DNA of 40,178 bases from Desulfobacteraceae bacterium (GTDB lineage Bacteria > Desulfobacterota > Desulfobacteria > Desulfobacterales > Desulfosalsimonadaceae), in NCBI GenBank assembly GCA_021737545.1, contig JAIPDT010000007.1, forward strand, positions 1 to 40,178, given 5' to 3'. How positions within the stretch are numbered: the first letter of the stretch is position 1; each line of letters opens with the position of its first letter. Under the pieces are notes generated by a model. The model was not told where the DNA came from. It worked only from the letters and a program-made list of their open reading frames with translations, and did no database searches. A program made the translations under genes and the position numbers. Of the stretch, positions 21,017 to 31,839 are shown piece after piece.

Positions 21017-21948
21017 ACCCGGACGTCCCCCTGCATATCAGCCGGTTTTCCTACTGCCCGCTTCTGATAAGTCAAAGAAAGACCAGAACTGTCAAGCGTA
21101 GCCCGAACTCCGAGAGGCAGTGTCATGTTCGGACTTCCGTGTCCCGCCGGAAAGCCCGTGACCACCGGAAATCTGCTTTTTGAAAACAGTTCTGCAAAAA
21201 TCCTGTTCACCTCTCCGGCAGAGCCGCAACTTTCAAAAGTACCTGCAGCCAGACCGGCGATATTATCAAAGCATCCGGCAAACAGCATCTGGGTTAACAT
21301 CCGGTCTATGCGGTAAGGCTTCTCGCCTGTATCCTCGATAAAAAGGATGCACCCGGTAAAATCGGGAGCATAAGGGGTGCCAAGCAGGTGACACAGGGTT
21401 GCCAGGTTCCCGCCGAGCACCGGTCCGCTTGCCCGCCCTTCACGTATAACCCTTCCTTGAAGAGCTTTGATCTCAAGGGGGCAATGGCCGCCCAGGGCCC
21501 TTACCAGCCCTTCCATGGTATCCGTATCAACCTCTGCAAGGGATACCGCCATGGGCCCGTGGAACGCAGGAATACCGCATTTAAAATAAAAGGTTATGAG
21601 CAGCGCGCTTATGTCGCTGCATCCTATAAAAATTTTGGGGGTCTGGGCTATGGCCTCATAATCGAGTTCAGGCAGCAGTCGCAGCGACCCGTAGCCGCCG
21701 CGAACAGCCCATAACGCCCTGATATCCGGGGCTGCAAAAAATTCGTGGATATCCCGGGCGCGCTGGGGGGCAGTACCTGCAAAATATCCTTTTTTATAAA
21801 AAATCCGGTCCGTAAAAACCGGTTCAAATCCTATCCGCCGCAGCACTTCAATGCTGCGGGAAAACCGCCCCCTGTCAAACGGGCTTGCAGGGGCGACCAT
21901 TCCTATACGATCACCTGGCTTAAGCGATTCCGGATACTGCAGTTCCAT
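21013..21948 (-). CDS. ldcA: LD-carboxypeptidase (peptidase S66)
   Basis: Cytoplasmic enzyme that removes the terminal D-alanine from tetrapeptides recovered from peptidoglycan. The 311 aa have AVRGGYGSLRLLPELD and the nucleophile motif IGCSDISAL (Ser111). The conserved Glu (FIEDTGEKPYRIDRML) and His (FPAGHGSPNMTLPLG) of the S66 triad are also present. It is followed without a gap by a serine hydrolase and preceded by pyrG. Confidence 0.92.
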   Translation of the reverse strand: MELQYPESLKPGDRIGMVAPASPFDRGRFSRSIEVLRRIGFEPVFTDRIFYKKGYFAGTAPQRARDIHEFFAAPDIRALWAVRGGYGSLRLLPELDYEAIAQTPKIFIGCSDISALLITFYFKCGIPAFHGPMAVSLAEVDTDTMEGLVRALGGHCPLEIKALQGRVIREGRASGPVLGGNLATLCHLLGTPYAPDFTGCILFIEDTGEKPYRIDRMLTQMLFAGCFDNIAGLAAGTFESCGSAGEVNRIFAELFSKSRFPVVTGFPAGHGSPNMTLPLGVRATLDSSGLSLTYQKRAVGKPADMQGDVRV

Positions 21949-22001
21949 GGATTGTTACCGATCGCTTGGTTTTTGGAGGTACTAAGGATTGTAAGGATCT
22001 G

Positions 22002-23678
<1,677 letters not shown>

Positions 23679-24530
23679 TTACTCGGAGCCGGATTTGTAG
23701 ATATTTTTAAATTCCTCTAACTGCTGACGAATTTGCCCGTCAGGCTCCGATTCATAGCTTTTTTCCCCGAAACTCCCGGAAGCTGAGCTGCGAAGATCAT
23801 CGACGTCAAAAAGCCCTCCGGGCAGGGAGGGATCAATTTTAATGCTTTCAACAGCCATGGTCTGGATTGTTTCGCCGTTTTCATAAAACTCGATTTTTTC
23901 CGGATACCATGTATTTTCCGACTGACGCCAGCCCGAGTAGCGTATCTCGCGGCCCGGCGGTTGCCCGGCATTTTTTGCCGGCGTGACAATCCAGCGTACC
24001 GGGAAAAAAGTTTCTTTGCCGATCCATAACTGCCTGCGCCTTTCCTCCGGATACCTGGCGCCAATTACGTATACCAATTTTTTGTCAAGCCGGCCCAGGC
24101 TTGAAACGTGCATGTTTATTCCGAGGTCGGCAAAATGATCGACCATATTTCTCCGGGAGACAAAAACAAAAAAATCTTTATAGCATAAGTGCCACGGCAG
24201 CCCTTGTTTATCCAGCTTTCCGTCTGCAACCGTAACCGAGGCCCCCTGGTTGAAAACATGGATCCGTTCCAAGTGTTGTGTGCTGATCTCAGAGCGAAAA
24301 GCCCCGGGCAGCCTGTAATAAACTTTTTGTTCAAAAGTTTTTGACAATAAGTTTCCGGACTCGGGATATATCCGGACTTCCTGGCTCACCTGCATCTGTT
24401 TGGGCAGGTTAAGATTTTCTATCATCCTGTCAATAATAAAAGGAGCCGGCAGGACAGAGCCAGCCGCGGGTGCAAGCAGGCTGAAAAAAACGACCAGGGC
24501 CGCAGCTGTTGTCACGGCAAAGCGAAACAT
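23679..24530 (-). CDS. exported LolA-like outer-membrane lipoprotein-sorting family protein
   Basis: The 283 aa begin with a signal peptide (about 1-25, hydrophobic stretch ending AAGS). The body shows the pattern of LolA/YdhA-type beta proteins: YYRLPGAFRSEI, then LGRLDKKLVYVIGARYPEERRRQLWIGKETFFPVRW, and YSGWRQSENTWYPEKIEFYENGE. The conserved role would be binding lipid or lipoprotein in the periplasm; it is not the canonical LolA (about 200 aa). It starts 10 bp after the eno stop and ends 27 bp before pyrG, so it is probably co-transcribed with both. Confidence 0.7.
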   Translation of the reverse strand: MFRFAVTTAAALVVFFSLLAPAAGSVLPAPFIIDRMIENLNLPKQMQVSQEVRIYPESGNLLSKTFEQKVYYRLPGAFRSEISTQHLERIHVFNQGASVTVADGKLDKQGLPWHLCYKDFFVFVSRRNMVDHFADLGINMHVSSLGRLDKKLVYVIGARYPEERRRQLWIGKETFFPVRWIVTPAKNAGQPPGREIRYSGWRQSENTWYPEKIEFYENGETIQTMAVESIKIDPSLPGGLFDVDDLRSSASGSFGEKSYESEPDGQIRQQLEEFKNIYKSGSE

Positions 24531-24540
24531 GGTCTATCCA

Positions 24541-25878
<1,338 letters not shown>

Positions 25879-25892
25879 CTAAATCGATGAAA

Positions 25893-25921
25893 ATGATACG
25901 ATTTTCCATCTAAAGTGTCAA
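25893..25921 (-). promoter_or_regulatory. eno promoter (sigma70 type)
   Basis: On the minus strand TTGACA (25916-25921), a 17-bp spacer and TATCAT (25893-25898) make a strong promoter about 55 bp before the first possible eno start. It may also drive the LolA-like gene, pyrG, ldcA and the serine hydrolase. Confidence 0.8.
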
Positions 25922-25939
25922 GAAATTGAATAGGACAAA

Positions 25940-25972
25940 ATCCGGAGACCGCACGCCGCGCAGTATCCGGAT
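25940..25972. repeat. inverted repeat in the eno divergent gap
   Basis: ATCCGGAGAC (25940-25949) and GTATCCGGAT (25963-25972) are inverted with one mismatch and a 13-nt GC-rich loop. It lies just upstream of the eno -35 and 32 bp before the plus-strand gene. It could be an operator for a dimeric regulator or, on the minus strand where TTTTG follows, a weak terminator of antisense transcripts. Confidence 0.5.
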
Positions 25973-26004
25973 TTATAAAAACAGCAGACTACGGATAAAA
26001 AACC

Positions 26005-26424
26005 ATGAAAGCAAACAGCCTTTATATGGAAGCCCATCTGATCGTCTCGGCGGTGCGCATCCTTGAACACCGCAATGACAGTCCGCCCGCACTTGAAGAT
26101 GTTGCCGGGATACTTTCGGTTTCAACAGAGGAGACAGCCCGCATATGCCGAAGGCTAAAACCCATGGGCATCATAGAAACAGTTGAAAAATCCGGTGAAA
26201 CCCGGGTTTTTGTAAACGACCACCTCCGAATCGAAGACATCGAAGACCGGCCCGAAGAAAACTCGATTTCCGAAGAGCTTGAAAAATTCCGCAAAAAAAA
26301 GGAAGGCGAGCGCAAAAAACTCGATGACCTGAGGACCAGCCAACAGCAGAAACGCAAAAAGGTCCAGGAGGAAATCGAACAAAAGCTGAGAAACAAGCTT
26401 TCCAAAAAACAGAACGGGCACTAA
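26005..26424 (+). CDS. winged-helix-like protein with C-terminal coiled coil, unknown function
   Basis: The 139 aa have an N-terminal helical domain (about 5-75) that looks like a winged helix-turn-helix: helices AHLIVSAVRILEHRND and LEDVAGILSVSTEETARICRRL, then a beta wing GIIETVEKSGETRVFVND. A highly charged coiled coil (about 88-135, rich in K, E, Q) follows. The start ATG has no good ribosome site. It reads away from eno and converges on the helicase gene with a 19-bp gap. It may be a regulator or a DNA-associated scaffold; I do not recognise a named family. Confidence 0.75.
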   Translation: MKANSLYMEAHLIVSAVRILEHRNDSPPALEDVAGILSVSTEETARICRRLKPMGIIETVEKSGETRVFVNDHLRIEDIEDRPEENSISEELEKFRKKKEGERKKLDDLRTSQQQKRKKVQEEIEQKLRNKLSKKQNGH

Positions 26425-26443
26425 TTCCCGTGAGGCAACCGGT

Positions 26444-28288
26444 TTATTGACGGCATTCGGCCACCTCTGAGAGAAACCTGCTTGCAGGGCTAAACTGCCC
26501 TTTTCTGTAGTCGGCTGTTGTTAAAAACAGAAACTTTTCCGCCCTGGTCATTGCAACATACATCAGCCGCCGCTCCTCTTGTATCTCTGCCTCTGAATCC
26601 CTTGATTTCCAGTGCGGCAGCAGGTTCTCATCACAGCCCACGACAAATACCGCATGAAACTCCAGCCCCTTGCTGGCGTGGATGGTTGCCAGGTTGACCC
26701 CTTTTTCCTGCGAATCCTTATCCTCCTTGTCTTCCCGGATCAGGGCCGCCTCTTCCAGATAATCAAGCAGGGTTTCATAGCCCGAGGCCGCGTAAATGAG
26801 CTGATCGATATTTTCCATGCGCGAGGTATGCTCATCCGAGGTTTTTGAGTGCTGTCTGAGATGTTCCTCATATCCGGTGCGCGCAATAACCTCCCTTATG
26901 GCGGCGTCCGGGGCCATGGGCTCGATATCTTTTAAAAGCCTGATGAGCTCGCAGAGTTCCCTGTGGATTTTTGGAGACATTATCTTTTCCGAGGCCGCAC
27001 GGGACGCGGCTTCAAAAAGCCCGGAACCGGGGGTGCGGAAAGCGTTTAGCTTTTCAATCATCTTGGGGCCGATGCCCCGCCTGGGCGTGTTTATGACCCG
27101 CTCAAAAGCTGCGTCGTCTTTTTTGAAAACCGCGGCGGTCAGATAACAGTTAATATCCAGGATTTCCTTTCGCTCGAAAAAACCGCGGTCCCCCAGCATC
27201 TGATACGGAATCCCCCCAAAACGAAGCGCCTGCTCAAAGGGCAGAGAGCAGAACTTTGTGCGATACAGCACCGCGATCTGCTCGTAGGAAACACCTGAAC
27301 TGCGAAGCGCCCTGATCCTGTCTGCCACCCATCCGGCTTCTTCCTCGTCGCTGAAAAAATCGTGGATTTCCACTGAGCCGCCTGTATACATTGAAAAACA
27401 CGCCTTGTCCATTCTGTCCCGGTTGTAACGGATCAGCTGATTGGCGGTCTTTACGATCTCGTCGGCAGACCTGTAGTTCTGCTCCAGGCGAAATATGCTT
27501 GCATCATTGTAAGCATGCCGGAATCCCAGGAAATTATTTACGTTGCTCCCCCGAAAGCCGTAGATGGCCTGCCAGTCATCGCCTACGCAGAACAGGTTTC
27601 CGTTTCCGAGAAGAAGCCGGGTCAGCTCCGCCTGCAGGTCGTTTGTGTCCTGGTACTCGTCTACCAGGATATAGGAAAAATAAGCCCGATAATCCTCGCG
27701 CACCGCATCATGATCCCGCAGCAGGTCCCTGGCCTTTAGCAAAATATTGTCGAAATCCACCGCATTTTTTTCATAAAGCTCTGTTTCATAAGCCTCGTAT
27801 ATATCCCGGAGCCGAAACGGGCCCAGGCGGGGACGAAAATTGAAATAGGAATCCGGATCCCCTGAGTTCTTGGCACTGGAAATCGCCCCGCGAAGCGCGT
27901 AAAAATTCTTCCGGTCCATGTCAAAACGGATCATGATCTCCTTTATCAGCTTCTGCTGCTGATAATCGGAATAAATCTGCAAAGGCGGCTCGTATCCCAG
28001 AAGCCGGCAGTGTTCCTTTAATATTTTAAAGCATGCGGAATGATAGGTACGCACCCAGGGAAACCGGTCGATTGAAAGGCCGGTTATTTCCACCAGCCTG
28101 CGCTTCATCTCGTCTGCGGCCTTGTTGGTAAAAGTAATGGCAAGTATGCGCTCCGGGCAGTAGCCCAGCTCGATTAAATGGGCCACCTTTGCCGTCAGGG
28201 TACGGGTTTTTCCGGAACCTGCGCCCGCAACCACAAGGGCCGGGCCTATATGTTCCACGGCTGTTTTCTGTTGATCTGAGAGATCCAT
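26444..28288 (-). CDS. UvrD/Rep/PcrA-type superfamily 1A DNA helicase (short form)
   Basis: 3'-5' helicase of the UvrD family. Motif I is GAGSGKT (about 24-30), motif Ia AITFTNKAADEMKRRL, motif II VDEYQDTND, motif III GDDWQAIYGFRGSNV, motif IV EQNYRS, motif V ATIHASKGLEF and motif VI LMYVAMTRAEK. At 614 aa it stops shortly after motif VI and lacks the extra C-terminal ~100 residues of UvrD/PcrA. I chose the ATG at 28288 (MDLSDQQ) with AAGGA about 10 bp upstream; the frame also runs to a TTG at 28318 inside ugd. Likely coupled to ugd, whose stop is 13 bp before it. Confidence 0.93.
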   Translation of the reverse strand: MDLSDQQKTAVEHIGPALVVAGAGSGKTRTLTAKVAHLIELGYCPERILAITFTNKAADEMKRRLVEITGLSIDRFPWVRTYHSACFKILKEHCRLLGYEPPLQIYSDYQQQKLIKEIMIRFDMDRKNFYALRGAISSAKNSGDPDSYFNFRPRLGPFRLRDIYEAYETELYEKNAVDFDNILLKARDLLRDHDAVREDYRAYFSYILVDEYQDTNDLQAELTRLLLGNGNLFCVGDDWQAIYGFRGSNVNNFLGFRHAYNDASIFRLEQNYRSADEIVKTANQLIRYNRDRMDKACFSMYTGGSVEIHDFFSDEEEAGWVADRIRALRSSGVSYEQIAVLYRTKFCSLPFEQALRFGGIPYQMLGDRGFFERKEILDINCYLTAAVFKKDDAAFERVINTPRRGIGPKMIEKLNAFRTPGSGLFEAASRAASEKIMSPKIHRELCELIRLLKDIEPMAPDAAIREVIARTGYEEHLRQHSKTSDEHTSRMENIDQLIYAASGYETLLDYLEEAALIREDKEDKDSQEKGVNLATIHASKGLEFHAVFVVGCDENLLPHWKSRDSEAEIQEERRLMYVAMTRAEKFLFLTTADYRKGQFSPASRFLSEVAECRQ

Positions 28289-28301
28289 AGCCGGCAAATC
28301 C

Positions 28302-29651
28302 TTATTTTTCTTCGGCAATGATATCAGGCCTGCCGGTCCTGATACAACTAAGGGAATATCTTTTTAAAATATCGGATCTGTAAAGATTCCTGGCGTCAAA
28401 AATCACAGGCCGATTCAAACACTTTTTAATCTGCGCAAAATCGGGATTCCTGAATTGATGCCAGTCTGTCAATACCGCAAGCGCGTCCGCACCTTCAAGA
28501 ATGCCGTACTGCTTATCAGAGACTTCAACCAGGGAGTTGTTTTTAAACTCCTTGCGCACATTTTCTCCCGCCGCAGGGTCAAAAGCCCGTATCCGCATTC
28601 CCGCCTCGCTTAACTCGGCTGCAATATCTATTGCAGGGGAACTGCGGATGTCATCAGTATTTGCCTTAAACGAAAGCCCCCAAACTGCAAGCACTTTGCC
28701 TGACAGCCCGCCTGCAGGCTCGAAAAATTCCCGGATCTTATGAGTAACCATCCGCCTCTGTCTGTTGTTGACGCCTTCAACTGCATTTAGCAGCTCAGAT
28801 ACGTATCCGCGGCCTTGTGCGGTATGAATAAGCGCCTTTACGTCTTTTGGGAAACATGAGCCGCCATAACCCACGCCCGGATAGATGAAGTGATAACCTA
28901 TACGATGATCAGAGCCGAGGCCGACCCGGACATCTCTTACATCAGCTCCCACTTTTTCGCAGATATTGGCGACCTCGTTTATAAAGGAAATCTTGGTGGC
29001 AAGCATGCAATTTGCTGCATACTTGGTCATTTCCGCGCTTCTCGGGCTCATCATGATCAGCTTATCGCGGCTTCTGGCATAAGGCTCATATAGGTTTTCC
29101 AGCAAACGTGCCACTTCCGGATTCTCCGTGCCTATGATGATACGGTCGGGTTTCATAAAGTCGTTTACCGCATCGCCTTCTTTTAAAAACTCGGGATTTG
29201 AGACCACGTCAAAATCAAGGTCCGCTCCGCGGGATGCAAGCTCTGCACTTATAATCTCTTTTATCCGGTCTGCGGTTCCCACCGGGACCGTGGATTTGGT
29301 TACCACTATCTTGTAGTCGGTCATGTTGCGGCCGACTTCTTCGGCAACCCGGTATACTGCGGATAGATCACATGATCCGTCGTTTCGCGACGGCGTGCCC
29401 ACACAGGAAAACACCAGCGCGGCATCAGCCATCCCCTCATTAAGCGAGGTGGTAAATACCAGGCGCTCTTCTTTTAAATTGCGCTGAACCAGTTCCTCCA
29501 AGCCGGGCTCAAAAATATGGACGTTGCCCTTTTTCAGCCGGTCAATCACCTGATCGTTTATATCCACGCAAAAAGCCCGGTTTCCGGTTTCGGCAAGACA
29601 GGCTGCTGTAACCAGTCCCACATATCCTGTACCTACAATGCATACGTTCAT
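28302..29651 (-). CDS. ugd: UDP-glucose 6-dehydrogenase
   Basis: Oxidises UDP-glucose to UDP-glucuronate with two NAD+, for polysaccharide or lipopolysaccharide sugars. The NAD-binding GTGYVGLVTAACLAETG begins at residue 7, the VVTKSTVPVGT segment and SNPEFLKEG follow, and the catalytic Cys266 lies in GYGGSCFPKD. The 449 aa length is normal. AAGGA seven bases before the ATG supports the start. The helicase gene follows directly. Confidence 0.96.
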   Translation of the reverse strand: MNVCIVGTGYVGLVTAACLAETGNRAFCVDINDQVIDRLKKGNVHIFEPGLEELVQRNLKEERLVFTTSLNEGMADAALVFSCVGTPSRNDGSCDLSAVYRVAEEVGRNMTDYKIVVTKSTVPVGTADRIKEIISAELASRGADLDFDVVSNPEFLKEGDAVNDFMKPDRIIIGTENPEVARLLENLYEPYARSRDKLIMMSPRSAEMTKYAANCMLATKISFINEVANICEKVGADVRDVRVGLGSDHRIGYHFIYPGVGYGGSCFPKDVKALIHTAQGRGYVSELLNAVEGVNNRQRRMVTHKIREFFEPAGGLSGKVLAVWGLSFKANTDDIRSSPAIDIAAELSEAGMRIRAFDPAAGENVRKEFKNNSLVEVSDKQYGILEGADALAVLTDWHQFRNPDFAQIKKCLNRPVIFDARNLYRSDILKRYSLSCIRTGRPDIIAEEK

Positions 29652-29867
29652 ATGACAGTCCTTGAAGACATTATGGAGTTGACGCTACCAAAAAACCGAC
29701 ATACAGCCATGCCGGGGCAACTCTTTTTATTGACAGGACAAATTTCTATCACGGGGTAAAAAGGCTTGCAAGCAGAATATTCCTTCACGGACCGGCCAGC
29801 CAGTGTTTCATTCAATCCGGGATACCTGGCTGAGGTTGCCATCGGCTTACCCTTTCCGGATTATTGA

Positions 29868-30914
29868 CTATTTCCAACAGATCACACCGCCGAGAAGATT
29901 CGGATCAAGACTATTAACCATTTCATAGGCATCAACAATTTGATCGATATTGAAGCTATGACTGATCAAAGGTTTCAAATTAAGAGATCCGTAATAAATA
30001 AGGTTTAAAACCACCCGAATATCCGAATCACTTGTCCAGACATCAGTCCCTTTGTAGCGTTTTTCGCCACGGGCAAGCACCGGCGGCCATGAGTCCTCGA
30101 TGACAAGATCAGTCCGGTATAAGGAAAAAGGCTTGGAATTAATGTAGCAGCCGATCAAAGAAGCTCCTTTCATCATCAGATTCTCATGATATTGTGGAGC
30201 CTCGCCTCCGTGGGCTTGAGACAGCATTACCACCCGGCCGCGCTCGCTGACCATTTCAAATGCTTGATCCAGGGGTTTCCGGGCGCCCGTGGCTTCGAAA
30301 ACAACAGGGACTCCATCAAAGCCCAGGCTGTCAATCAGTCTTGTCAGCTCATCCGGATTTGTCTTTGAATTAATGGCATGGTGTATCCCCATTTCGCGGC
30401 TGATTTCAAGACGACTATCATCCAGATCAACAGCAATTACCGGAAGAGCCCCGGCCAGCTGGGCAAGTTTTGCTGTAAGAGCTCCCACAAGGCCCTGCCC
30501 CAACACGACAGCAGGCTCGCCGAACTGCAGGCCGCTACGGCGAATACCATACATGCCCGTATGAGCCAGATTAAAAAACGCCGCCTGCTCAAGGTCTATA
30601 CCCCTGGGCGCTGGGGTGACGTTTCGCTTATCCATGAGAAGGTAAGTGGCATGCTGACCGGTTGTAACCACGGGATCCCCGACCTGAAAATCAGTAACAT
30701 CAGGGCCGACAGCCTTAACAGTTGCAGCCATGCTGTAGCCGATATTTTGCGGCAGGGGGAGAATATGCTCGTTCATTAAAGCGTTTTCAGTCCCCGGACT
30801 CAGGGTGCTGTACTGCGCCTCCAGCAAAAGCTCTCCTGGACCGGGCTCTTCAATCTCGCCTTTTTCAAGGACTACCTTCCCTTTTTCGGGTATCTTGACA
30901 TAAGTAGTCTTCAT
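29868..30914 (-). CDS. medium-chain dehydrogenase/reductase without zinc ligands
   Basis: Alcohol-dehydrogenase-fold oxidoreductase of 348 aa: an N-terminal GroES-like domain (GELLLEAQYSTLSPGTENAL) and a Rossmann domain with VLGQGLVGALTAKLAQLAGA. The catalytic-zinc Cys is replaced in the YSTLSPGTEN segment and the four-Cys structural zinc lobe is absent; the only cysteines are in the Rossmann region and near the C-terminus. This S-x-L-S-x-G-T-E variant occurs in zinc-independent MDR proteins. Substrate is unknown. GGAG seven bases before the ATG supports the start. Its 5' leader contains one copy of a 43-bp repeat. Confidence 0.88.
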   Translation of the reverse strand: MKTTYVKIPEKGKVVLEKGEIEEPGPGELLLEAQYSTLSPGTENALMNEHILPLPQNIGYSMAATVKAVGPDVTDFQVGDPVVTTGQHATYLLMDKRNVTPAPRGIDLEQAAFFNLAHTGMYGIRRSGLQFGEPAVVLGQGLVGALTAKLAQLAGALPVIAVDLDDSRLEISREMGIHHAINSKTNPDELTRLIDSLGFDGVPVVFEATGARKPLDQAFEMVSERGRVVMLSQAHGGEAPQYHENLMMKGASLIGCYINSKPFSLYRTDLVIEDSWPPVLARGEKRYKGTDVWTSDSDIRVVLNLIYYGSLNLKPLISHSFNIDQIVDAYEMVNSLDPNLLGGVICWK

Positions 30915-30983
30915 TTTAAATCTCCTGGTTTTGATGATTTCGTAAACATGAAAAAACCGTCTGAATTCTGAATGCTCTAAAAC

Positions 30984-31026
30984 CTTGATAGCATCGTAAA
31001 AAGTTGTTTCTGAGCTACATCTGAGC
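30984..31026 (-). repeat. 43-bp repeat, copy 1
   Basis: Closely similar to 31729-31771 in the same orientation: the plus-strand form begins CTTGAtAG, continues ATCGTAAA, and ends TTTCTGAGC..ATCTGAGC. It lies 26 bp downstream of the ABM gene stop. The family is described under the findings. Confidence 0.8.
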
Positions 31027-31052
31027 GAAAAAATCGGCTTTTTCCCAACCCA

Positions 31053-31373
31053 TCAACCTTTTATCTTTTCAATTAATTCAAAGCCCCTCGTTGATGAAAC
31101 ATTATAAAACTTCACCTCGGGTTCTTTAATCGCAAGATCTATCATAGCCAGAATCTTGCGAAACGGCTCGGACTGAATATGATGTTCCAAATATTCGAAT
31201 GACTTCCATTTGGAAACAAGTAACAACTCATTTTGATGATACATTTGATAATACATATTTATGCTTTCATTTCCGGGCTGAACGGATATGATTCCGGCAA
31301 CGGATTCAAACAAGTCAACGGTATTAGCTTTCTGTTCCGGCGGGACCTCGATGAGCAAAGTAAATACGATCAT
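31053..31373 (-). CDS. antibiotic biosynthesis monooxygenase (ABM) fold protein
   Basis: The 106 aa protein matches the dimeric ferredoxin-like ABM fold of YgiN-type quinol monooxygenases: first strand VFTLLIEVPPEQKANTVDLFESV, the middle QPGNESINMYYQMYHQNELLLVSKWKSFEYLEHHIQSEPF, and the last strand near EPEVKFYNV. Such proteins act on quinols or polycyclic phenols, often without cofactors. The substrate here is unknown, but the neighbouring transhydroxylase-like pair makes a phenolic one plausible. The ribosome site is weak (GAAAG). It stands alone between the two repeat copies. Confidence 0.8.
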   Translation of the reverse strand: MIVFTLLIEVPPEQKANTVDLFESVAGIISVQPGNESINMYYQMYHQNELLLVSKWKSFEYLEHHIQSEPFRKILAMIDLAIKEPEVKFYNVSSTRGFELIEKIKG

Positions 31374-31690
31374 CTTTCAAATTCTTTCAGAAGATATAAG
31401 TATGTTCTTGAAGACCATACTGAATAAAAAACTATGGATCCTGCTCAGCAATGAATTCTTAACATTCTATTAAAGCTGATCATTCAAAAATGATGCCAAA
31501 AAGCCCTGATTCAGCACAAAGCGCACTCTCTCGACTTTTTTGCTTTATAGGCTTATAAAATTGGAGCGTCACAAACCATGATTCGTGAAATATCGCTAAT
31601 CAGTGAAATCTCACACATATAAGAATCGGTTATCAAGTGGGTGCGGCCGGGATGGGAAGTGAAAAAACCAGGAAAGGATAATTATAAATC

Positions 31691-31718
31691 GCCCGGATAA
31701 GCAATGCATTATCCGGGC
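31691..31718 (-). terminator. hairpin downstream of the transhydroxylase pair
   Basis: GCCCGGATAA and TTATCCGGGC pair perfectly (10 bp) around an 8-nt loop, about 120 bp beyond the small-subunit stop. On the minus strand it is followed by GATTTATAATT, an A/T-rich but imperfect T-run. It may terminate the molybdoenzyme operon or act as an mRNA 3' stabiliser. Confidence 0.5.
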
Positions 31719-31728
31719 ATTAACATCT

Positions 31729-31771
31729 CTTGACAGAATCGTAAAGAAGCCGTTTCTGAGCCCATCTGAGC
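31729..31771 (-). repeat. 43-bp repeat, copy 2
   Basis: Same orientation as 30984-31026 and about 85% identical over the 43 bp, differing mainly in the middle (AAGAAGCC against AAAAGTTG). It lies 69 bp downstream of the molybdoenzyme small-subunit stop. Confidence 0.8.
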
Positions 31772-31839
31772 ATTAACTCAGTTGTCCGGGCTCCGCTGTA
31801 TTCGTATTTTATATCCGTATCAGGGCTCCGGTCTTTACG

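Larger units (their letters stand above)
31374..31839. other. 466-bp intergenic region with hairpin and repeat
   Basis: No convincing coding region. It holds a perfect 10-bp hairpin at 31691-31718, repeat copy 2 at 31729-31771, and a short CTGAG/CTCAG hairpin at 31766-31781 that overlaps the repeat end. A promoter for the ABM gene must be in the part near 31374-31600, but none is close to consensus. Confidence 0.5.

Noticed and set aside
29648-29842. Minus-strand 64-codon open frame upstream of and overlapping ugd
   Set aside because: No ribosome binding site, overlaps the ugd start region, unusual composition and no recognisable family; more likely the ugd leader.
30984-31771. ABM gene as a transposon bounded by the two 43-bp repeats
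   Set aside because: The repeats are direct rather than inverted, imperfect, and no transposase or target-site duplication is visible.
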